A stretch of DNA of 42,569 bases, taken from positions 20,405 through 62,973 of the forward strand of contig JAJZLV010000019.1 in NCBI GenBank assembly GCA_021803215.1. The letters run 5' to 3'. A program made the position numbers and the translations under genes. Each line of letters opens with the position of its first letter. Within the stretch, counting starts at the first letter, position 1. The notes beneath the pieces are model-generated. The model saw only the letters and a program-made list of their open reading frames with translations, was not told where the DNA came from and made no database searches. Below are positions 36,404 to 42,569 of the stretch, in pieces. The DNA comes from Actinomycetes bacterium (GTDB lineage: Bacteria > Actinomycetota > Acidimicrobiia > Acidimicrobiales > Bog-793).

Positions 36404-39400
36404 GCGGGCGCCGGCCCGACCGAGCGCTCGAGGAGCTCGGAGGCCTCGAGCTGGTGGATGAGCGCCGAGCCGGTGGCCGGGCTGCCGCTCACCGGCCGGC
36501 TCACATGGCTCAGCTCCGCCCAGTCGCGAAGCAGGCGGTGGAGCCGGCCGTGCACGTAGGTCCAGGCGCCCATGTTCTCCGGCTCGTCCTGCAAGAAGAG
36601 GACCTCTTCGAGGTTCGGGTAGGCCCCGAGCGCCGCCGTCAGCTCCGGCTCCGGCCAGGGGTGGAGCTGCTCGATCCGGATGACTGCGGCCGGCGCCTGG
36701 CCGGCCGCCACCCGGGCGTCGCGCCGGGCGATCGCCTCGTAGGAGACCTTCCCCGAGCAGAGCACGACCCGGCGGACCGCCGCCGGGTCAGGCTGGCCCG
36801 GGTCGGCGAGGACCGGCTGGAAGTGGCCCTCCGTCAGCTCGCCCACCTCGGAACGAGCCGGACGGGCCCGCAGGAGCGACTTCGGCGTCAGAACGACGAG
36901 GGGACGCCGAGTCGGCCGCTTCGCCTGCGCCCGCAGGAGGTGGAAGTACTGGGCCGCCGTCGTCGGCTGGGCGACGGTCATGTTCCCCTCGGCGCAAAGG
37001 AGGAGGAAGCGCTCGAGGCGGGCCGAGGAGTGCTCCGGACCCTGGCCCTCGTAGCCGTGGGGAAGGAGCAGGACGAGTGAAGAGGCCTGGTCCCACTTCT
37101 CGCCGGCCGCCGCGATGAAGTTGTCGATGACGATCTGGGCGCCGTTGGCGAAGTCGCCGAACTGGGCCTCCCAGGCGACGAGGCCGCCAGCCGCCTCGAC
37201 CGAGTAGCCGTACTCGAAGCCGAGGGCGGCGTACTCGGAGAGAAGCGAGTCGTAGACCATGAACCTGCCGGGCCGCTCCACAGCCAGCTCGGAGCGGCTC
37301 GCCAGGTTCTGGAGCGGCACGTACTCGTCGCCCGTCTCGTAGTCGAACAGGACGGAGTGGCGCTGGCTGAATGTGCCGCGGCGGCTGTCCTGGCCGGCCA
37401 GGCGCACGTCGGTCCCCTCCGCCAGCAGGCTCCCGAACGAGAGCGCCTCGCCGAGAGCCCAGTCGACCTCGCCTGCGGCGTAGAGCTCGGCCCGCTGGTG
37501 GAGCTGACGACCCAGCTTGGGGTGGACCGTGAACTCCGGCGGTGGCTCGTGGATGAGGCCTGAGAGGGCGTCGAGGGTCGCCCGGGGCGCACCGGTCGCG
37601 ATGCCCGAGAGGGGCGGCGCCTCGGCCGGCTTCCTCCGTCTCAGCGTCTCGAGCTTGGGCGGCGCCGCGGCTCTCGTCTCGTCGAGCGCCTGCTGGAGGC
37701 GCTTCGAGAAGTCCTCGAGAGCCTGCTCGGCCTCTTCGATCGTGATGTCGCCTCTCTTCACGAGCGACTCGGTGTAGAGCTTTCGCACCGAGCGGTGCTG
37801 CTCGATCTCCCGGTACATGAGCGGCTGGGTGTAGCTCGGGTCGTCGCCCTCGTTGTGGCCGTGCAGCCGGTAGCAGACCATGTCGATGACGACGTCTTTG
37901 TTGAAGCGCTGGCGGAAGGCGACCGCCAGGCGCGCCACCCGCACGCAGGCCTCCGGGTCGTCGCCGTTCACATGGAAGATCGGCGCCTGCACGGTCTTCG
38001 CGACGTCGGTGCAATAGGGCGAGGAGCGGGCCGACTCGACCGGCGTGGTGAAGCCGAGCTGGTTGTTGATGACGAGGTGGATCGTGCCGCCGGTTCGGTA
38101 GCCGCGCAGCTGCGAGAGCTCGAGGGTCTCCGCCACGACGCCCTGGCCGGCGAAGGCGGCGTCTCCGTGGATCAGCACGGGCAGCACCGGGAAGGTTCCG
38201 AGGTCCTGGTGGCCGTCCTGGCGGGCCCGCGCCATCCCCTCGACCACCGGGTCGACCGCCTCCAGGTGGGATGGGTTGGAGGCCAGGCTGATGGCGAGCT
38301 CCTGCCCGTCGCGAGCCTGGAACTTGCCCGAAGCTCCCTTGTGGTACTTGACGTCACCCGATCCCTGCACGCTCTCGGGGTCGACGTTCCCCTCGAACTC
38401 GGCGAAGATCTCACGGTAGGACTTGCCGACGATGTTGGCGAGGACGTTCAGGCGGCCCCGGTGCGCCATGCCCATCACGGCCTCGTCTATGCCCGAGCGG
38501 ATCGCCTCGTCCAAGACGGCGTCGAGGAGCGGGATGGCCGACTCGGCGCCTTCGAGCCCGAAGCGCTTCTGGCCGACATAGCGGGTGTGCAAGAAGCGCT
38601 CGAAGGCCTCCGCCGCGTTGAGGCGCTCGAGGATGTGGCGCTGCTCCTCGGCCGAGAGGCCGCCCGAGACCCCTTCGACCTGGCTTTGTATCCAGCTCTT
38701 CTGCTCGGGATCTTGGATGTGCATGTACTCGATGCCGATCGTCCGGCAGTAGGCGTCGCGCAGTATCCCGAGGATGCGCGAGAGGGGGAGCTCGCTCTCG
38801 CCGCCGAGGCCGGTCGTGACGAACTCCCGCTCGAGGTCGAAGACGGTGAGCCCGTAGGTGAGCGGGTCGAGCTCGGGGTGGAGAGCCTTGGCCCGGCGGT
38901 GGAGCGGGTCGAGGTTGGCCATCAGATGGCCTCGCACCCGGTAGAGGTTGATCAGCTGCTCCACGAGGGCCTGCTTCTTCAGCCGGCCGTGCTCTCCCTC
39001 GGCCCGCTTGACCGGGTTCATGTCCTGGTGCCAGCGAGCCGGCTGGTAGGGCACCTCGAGGGCGTCGAAGATCGAGTCGTAGAAGTCGTGCTGGCCGACC
39101 AGCAGCTCGTGCAGGTGGGTGAGGAAGAGGCCGGACTCGGCCCCTTGGATTATCCGGTGGTCGTAGGTGGAGGTGAGCGTCACCACCTTCGAGATGCCGA
39201 GCTCGGCCAGGGCCTCCGGGTCGGCCGCCGCCCACTCGGGCGGGTAGGCGAGGGACCCGACGCCGATGATGGCCCCTTGGCCCGGCATGAGACGGGGCAC
39301 CGACTGGGTGGTGCCGAGCGTTCCGGGGTTGGTGATCGTGACCGTCACGCCGGCGAAGTCCTCCAGGGTGAGCTTGTTCGTCCTCACCTTGCGGACGAGG

Positions 39401-40107
39401 TCCTCGTAGGCGTGGAGGAAGGTGTTGAACTCGAGGGTGTCGGCCTCCTTCACGCAGGGAACCACGAGCGACCTCGTGCCGCCGGGCCGCTCGACGTCGA
39501 CGGCGATGCCGAGGCCGACGTGCTCGTGGCGGACGACCCCGGGCGTCCCCTGGCCGTCGCTGTCCTCGAGGTACGAGGAGTTGAGCGCCGGCACAGCTCC
39601 GAGAGAGCGCACCACGGCCCAGCCTATGAGGTGGGTAAAGCTCACCTTCCCGCCCGTGGTGCGGCGCAGGTGGTTGTTGATGATCCGGCGGTTCACCTCG
39701 AGCAGCTTGGCCGGGACCGGGTGGACGCTCGTGGCCGTCGGGACCGCCAGCGACTGCTTCATGTTCTCGGCGATCCGGGCAGCGACGCCTCTCAAGGGCT
39801 CGGCCCGCTCCGGCCCGCCCGGAGCGGGCCTGGCAGCGGCCGCAGCCGGGCCAGGAGCCGGTGGGGACGGGGCCGGCGGAGGAGCGGCGGTGCTCGGGGG
39901 GAGCGGGGCCGGGGCCCCAGCAGGCGCCGCCGAGCCGTTCGACGGTGCCGGGGCGAGCCGCGAGCTCTTGTAGTCGGCAAAGAACTCTCGCCAGCTCTCG
40001 GAGACCGAATCCGGGTCGGAGAGATAGGCCTCGTACATCTCCTCGACCAGCCACACATTGGCCCCGAAGGCCCCGGCCGGTACGTCACGCATGGAATCGG
40101 TAGCCAC
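36400..40107 (-). CDS. kgd: multifunctional 2-oxoglutarate dehydrogenase/decarboxylase Kgd
   Basis: A 1235-residue actinobacterial E1-E2 fusion. Residues 1-50 are the E1 N-terminal segment (NVWLVEEMYEAYLSDPDSVSESWREFF), 55-100 a Pro/Ala linker, about 105-340 an E2-type acyltransferase domain with the TYDHRIIQGAESG motif, and about 360 onward the thiamine-diphosphate E1 domain with GMAHRGRLNVLAN, GDAAFAGQG and HGHNEGDDP, then the pyrimidine-binding and C-terminal domains. It oxidises 2-oxoglutarate to succinyl-CoA with E3, or decarboxylates it. There is no lipoyl domain, as in the mycobacterial enzyme. GTG at 40107 is used; an ATG five codons on is possible. Confidence 0.96.
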   Translation of the reverse strand: MATDSMRDVPAGAFGANVWLVEEMYEAYLSDPDSVSESWREFFADYKSSRLAPAPSNGSAAPAGAPAPLPPSTAAPPPAPSPPAPGPAAAAARPAPGGPERAEPLRGVAARIAENMKQSLAVPTATSVHPVPAKLLEVNRRIINNHLRRTTGGKVSFTHLIGWAVVRSLGAVPALNSSYLEDSDGQGTPGVVRHEHVGLGIAVDVERPGGTRSLVVPCVKEADTLEFNTFLHAYEDLVRKVRTNKLTLEDFAGVTVTITNPGTLGTTQSVPRLMPGQGAIIGVGSLAYPPEWAAADPEALAELGISKVVTLTSTYDHRIIQGAESGLFLTHLHELLVGQHDFYDSIFDALEVPYQPARWHQDMNPVKRAEGEHGRLKKQALVEQLINLYRVRGHLMANLDPLHRRAKALHPELDPLTYGLTVFDLEREFVTTGLGGESELPLSRILGILRDAYCRTIGIEYMHIQDPEQKSWIQSQVEGVSGGLSAEEQRHILERLNAAEAFERFLHTRYVGQKRFGLEGAESAIPLLDAVLDEAIRSGIDEAVMGMAHRGRLNVLANIVGKSYREIFAEFEGNVDPESVQGSGDVKYHKGASGKFQARDGQELAISLASNPSHLEAVDPVVEGMARARQDGHQDLGTFPVLPVLIHGDAAFAGQGVVAETLELSQLRGYRTGGTIHLVINNQLGFTTPVESARSSPYCTDVAKTVQAPIFHVNGDDPEACVRVARLAVAFRQRFNKDVVIDMVCYRLHGHNEGDDPSYTQPLMYREIEQHRSVRKLYTESLVKRGDITIEEAEQALEDFSKRLQQALDETRAAAPPKLETLRRRKPAEAPPLSGIATGAPRATLDALSGLIHEPPPEFTVHPKLGRQLHQRAELYAAGEVDWALGEALSFGSLLAEGTDVRLAGQDSRRGTFSQRHSVLFDYETGDEYVPLQNLASRSELAVERPGRFMVYDSLLSEYAALGFEYGYSVEAAGGLVAWEAQFGDFANGAQIVIDNFIAAAGEKWDQASSLVLLLPHGYEGQGPEHSSARLERFLLLCAEGNMTVAQPTTAAQYFHLLRAQAKRPTRRPLVVLTPKSLLRARPARSEVGELTEGHFQPVLADPGQPDPAAVRRVVLCSGKVSYEAIARRDARVAAGQAPAAVIRIEQLHPWPEPELTAALGAYPNLEEVLFLQDEPENMGAWTYVHGRLHRLLRDWAELSHVSRPVSGSPATGSALIHQLEASELLERSVGPAPA

Positions 40108-40249
40108 CGCTGTTCGATCCTATCCGGGAGGAGGGCAGGCTCCCCCTCGTCTCGGCGGCCGCTGGGACGCGCCGGAGGAGCCGCCGTCGAAGCCGGGGCC
40201 TTTTTCTTCTGATTGGAGGCTTTCTGGCCGGCACTGATAGGACGGTGCC

Positions 40250-41032
40250 ATGGAGGCAAGCGCTCTTCTCGTCGACGAGCTGCCCTCCGACGCCGGCCCG
40301 CGGTCTCCCCTCGTGGTGCTGGTGCACGGTTCGATGGACCGCCACACGAGCTTCGCCCGCATCCGGAACCGGCTCGTCGAGAGCTGCCACGTCGTGAGCT
40401 ACGACCGGCGGGGCTACGCCGGCTCTCGGGCGGTCAGCCCACCGGCAAGAGGGCTCGAAGACCATCTGGCCGATCTCGCCAAGGTCGTGGCCGGCAGGAG
40501 CGCCACCCTGGTCGGCCACAGCTACGGAGGCACCCTCGTCCTCGCGTTCGCCGCCCGCCACCCGGAGCTGACGGCGTCGCTGCTCGCCTACGAGCCGCCG
40601 CTCTCCTGGCTCGAGTGGTGGCCCACCCGGGGCGAGCGCAGCCGCCCCTTCGGAGAGATGAGCGGGCCGGAGGCGGCCGAGTCCTTCCTCGTCCGCATGC
40701 TCGGCGAGCGCTACCACCGGCTCCCTCTCCGCACGAGGGAGGAGGCCGCCCTGGACGGCGACGCCCTCGTGAGAGAGCTGACGGCGCTCCGGGCCGATCC
40801 GCCGCCTTTCGAGCCCGAGGAGATCACCCCGCCCGCCCTCGTCGCGAGAGGAGAGAACGCCTCTTCCCATCAGATGAGAGGGACGGAGCTGCTCGTGGCG
40901 AGGATGCCGAAGGCCGAGCTGCGCCTGATCGCCGGCGCCGGTCACGACGGCCACCGGAGCCACCCCCGCCAGTTCGCCGCTCTCGTGCTGGAAGCGGTCG
41001 CCCTCGCCGGCACCGTGGAGTCCCAGGCCTAG
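40250..41032 (+). CDS. alpha/beta hydrolase
   Basis: A 260-residue alpha/beta-hydrolase-fold protein. The oxyanion-hole region is VVLVHGSMDRHTSF, the nucleophile elbow is VGHSYGGTLV (Ser near residue 91), and the catalytic His is in AGAGHDGHRSHPRQF near the C-terminus. The acidic member is not assigned with certainty. The substrate is unknown; esterase or epoxide-hydrolase-type activity is possible. TGATAG at about 40225, 20 bases before the ATG, may be a -10. The next gene starts 12 bp downstream. Confidence 0.88.
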   Translation: MEASALLVDELPSDAGPRSPLVVLVHGSMDRHTSFARIRNRLVESCHVVSYDRRGYAGSRAVSPPARGLEDHLADLAKVVAGRSATLVGHSYGGTLVLAFAARHPELTASLLAYEPPLSWLEWWPTRGERSRPFGEMSGPEAAESFLVRMLGERYHRLPLRTREEAALDGDALVRELTALRADPPPFEPEEITPPALVARGENASSHQMRGTELLVARMPKAELRLIAGAGHDGHRSHPRQFAALVLEAVALAGTVESQA

Positions 41033-41044
41033 GCTTCGCGCCCG

Positions 41045-41947
41045 ATGCGGATCCTTCTCAGCGGTTCGACGGGCTTCATCGGCCGGGCGCTCGCCGAGGC
41101 CCTCTCTGCCCGGGGCGAGACGGTCGTCCGGCTCTCGCGAGAGCCCGGCCCGGGCGAGATCGGCATCGATCTCGAGAGGGGCCGACTCGAGCTGGCGCGC
41201 CTCGACCGGGCGAGCCTCGGGGGACTCGACGCCGCCGTCCACCTGGCCGGCGCGCCGATCCTCCGCCGCTGGAGCGCCCGGCAGCGCGAGGCGATCATGT
41301 CGAGCCGGGTGGCGCTCGGGCACCTCCTCGCCCGCTACCTCGGAGGGCTCGAGGAAAGGCCGCGGGTCTACGTCACGGGCTCGGCTGTCGGCTACTACGG
41401 AGACAGGGGCGAGGAGCTGCTCGACGAGGAGAGCAGCGCCGGGAGCGGTTTTTTGGCCGACCTCTGTCGGGCCTGGGAGGCCTCGGCCGCCCCGGCGGCT
41501 CAGGCCGGCATAAGGACCGTCGCCGTCCGCAGCGGCATCGTGCTCGGACGGGGAGGCGCCCTCAAGGCCCAGCTACCCCTCTTTCGGGCCGGGCTCGGGG
41601 CTCGCCTCGGCACCGGCCGGCAGTGGACGAGCTGGATCTCGCTCGAGGACGAGGTGGGTGCTCTGCTGCGGGCGGTCGACGACGAGCGGATCGCCGGCCC
41701 GCTGAACGCCGTCTCGCCGAACCCGGTGCGCAACAGCGAGCTCACGGCGACTCTCGCCCGGCTGCTCAACCGGCCGGCGCTTCTCTTCGTCCCCGCTCCC
41801 CTCCTGCGGCTCGGCCTCGGCCGGGGGCCGGCAGACGAGATGCTCCTCGCCAGCCAGCGGGTCCGCCCGGCCGTGCTCGAGCGGGCCGGTTTCGCCTTCT
41901 CCCACCCCGAGCTCGAAGGGGCGCTCCGAGCGGTCATGGCGCGTTGA
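41045..41947 (+). CDS. SDR39U1/TIGR01777-type NAD-dependent epimerase
   Basis: A 300-residue atypical short-chain dehydrogenase. The nucleotide-binding motif is GSTGFIGRALAEAL at the N-terminus. LDAAVHLAGAPI and YVTGSAVGYYGDRGEE (catalytic YxxxK-like region of this branch) follow, then SGIVLGRGGALKAQLPLFRAGLG, WTSWISLEDEVGAL and a DUF1731-like C-terminus (PADEMLLASQRVRPAVLERAGF). The cellular function is not well defined, with links to cell division in some bacteria. It is probably co-transcribed with the hydrolase upstream. Confidence 0.9.
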   Translation: MRILLSGSTGFIGRALAEALSARGETVVRLSREPGPGEIGIDLERGRLELARLDRASLGGLDAAVHLAGAPILRRWSARQREAIMSSRVALGHLLARYLGGLEERPRVYVTGSAVGYYGDRGEELLDEESSAGSGFLADLCRAWEASAAPAAQAGIRTVAVRSGIVLGRGGALKAQLPLFRAGLGARLGTGRQWTSWISLEDEVGALLRAVDDERIAGPLNAVSPNPVRNSELTATLARLLNRPALLFVPAPLLRLGLGRGPADEMLLASQRVRPAVLERAGFAFSHPELEGALRAVMAR

Positions 41948-42569
41948 GCCTCGCGGTGCTATTTCGGCCTTCGCCTGGTTCCAGGCTCGCCGGCGCGTTC
42001 GGCAGGGTCCAAGGCAGCGGGCCGAGCAGGCCACCGGCCCGACACCCCGCCTCTCCCCGGGCTGGCGCCGGGGCAGATGGCCAGCGCGACGAGCGCCCGG
42101 CGGGCTGCCAGCTGGTTGCTCACCAGGTCCAGGCCCCAGTTGGAGGCGAGCCGGCCAGCGCCGGCATGAGAGATCTCGCCGAGGGGTCGTGGTTGTCCGG
42201 GTCCAGCTCGAAGCGATGCGCCCGCTGGGCCAGCCTCACGCGGCCTAGGCCTTCCCCCAGCCGGGCCAGTTGACGGTCCAGCTCGCCTCGACGGTCGGCC
42301 GAGGACGAAGAGGCGCAGATGGCCCGGCGGCTGGCAACTACAGCTGGCTTTTGCTGAAAGGATCGTGCCGGTGGCGAGCTGGTGAGCGGCCGCGGCAGAC
42401 GTCAGCCCGGCACCAGCGAGCGGTGCTCTGGCGGCTCACCCAGCTGGTCCTCGCTCACCCGGACGACTTCTTGGGTCGAGTGCTGGCGCGGTGGCTTGGC
42501 TCTTCGGCTGGGTCCCGACCAGGTCGTTGAGGTGGCACTTCAGCGCACCGACCTGGGACCCGCAGTGGA
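41948..42569. other. terminal 622 bp with no intact gene
   Basis: No long open frame with a ribosome site or family motif is supported here. On the minus strand, short stretches have protein-like composition, for example ELDRQLARLGEGLGRVRLA and RAHRFELDPDNHD at about 42170-42300, and LASNWGLDLVSNQLAARRA at about 42090-42150, but they lie in different frames broken by stops. This may be a decayed gene or transposase remnant. A plus-strand open frame at 42270-42530 has biased composition and no recognisable domain. Confidence 0.35.

Noticed and set aside
37795-40212. Long plus-strand open frame (805 codons) opposite kgd
   Set aside because: It mirrors the kgd coding sequence, has Val/Asp/Gly/Arg-biased composition and no domain; it is the usual antisense shadow of a GC-rich gene.
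40200-40215. Intrinsic terminator at GGGGCCTTTTTC upstream of the alpha/beta hydrolase
   Set aside because: The T-run is present but no convincing stem precedes it, and no gene ends there on the plus strand.
1-42569. CRISPR arrays, tRNA or rRNA genes
   Set aside because: No regularly spaced repeats and no recognisable tRNA cloverleaf or rRNA sequence were seen on either strand by reading.

Overview
This window is GC-rich chromosomal DNA from an actinobacterium. Lineage markers are a mycothiol S-conjugate amidase (Mca), a Kgd-type multifunctional 2-oxoglutarate enzyme carrying its own acyltransferase domain, a PspA-PspAA-HtpX-PspAB envelope-stress operon, and a Ku/LigD end-joining cluster. 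Genes are densely packed, often with 4-bp ATGA or GTGA overlaps. A deep-branching environmental lineage such as Acidimicrobiia would fit, but that is inference.

Regions: (1) 191-691, a hotdog thioesterase. (2) 713-10148, a leftward eight-gene operon: three-subunit molybdenum hydroxylase (FAD, Mo and 2Fe-2S subunits), two PuuE/NodB-like deacetylase-fold proteins, an asparaginase-fold amidohydrolase, an AMP-dependent acyl-CoA ligase and an MDR oxidoreductase. It reads as a catabolic pathway for an unidentified nitrogen-containing ring compound. (3) 10327-12317, an IS1380-family transposase divergent from a DUF6788-like gene. (4) 12687-15644, Ku, ATP-dependent DNA ligase and LigD-type primase/polymerase. 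(5) 15649-17996, an accessory patch: remnants of an ECF sigma factor and an enolase-superfamily gene, a Phd/VapC toxin-antitoxin pair, an IS607 serine recombinase without tnpB, a truncated IS1182-type transposase, and two long hairpins sharing the same stem core.

(6) 18026-23836, mostly housekeeping genes: TauE/SafE exporter, DedA, a four-cysteine RecB-like nuclease, PAP2 phosphatase, PurE, a YdjC/ChbG deacetylase, an SCP2-like protein and Mca. (7) 23951-26677, the Psp operon. (8) 26678-30760, a DUF6687-like protein, an acyl-CoA dehydrogenase, a riboflavin synthase of the archaeal (lumazine-synthase-like) type, and exonuclease III. (9) 30800-33695, a three-gene type IV pilin-like cassette. 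(10) 33785-41947, a FabZ-like dehydratase, an NYN/Zc3h12a-type nuclease fused to S1 and a histone-H1-like tail, a HAD hydrolase, Kgd, an alpha/beta hydrolase and an SDR39U1-type epimerase. The last 0.6 kb holds no intact gene.

The items most worth a second look are the molybdenum-hydroxylase/deacetylase/asparaginase operon, the archaeal-type riboflavin synthase, the pilin cassette with its long beta-rich surface protein, the NYN-S1-H1 fusion, and the mosaic of decayed elements at 15.6-18.0 kb. All functions are read from sequence motifs; no database search was run.
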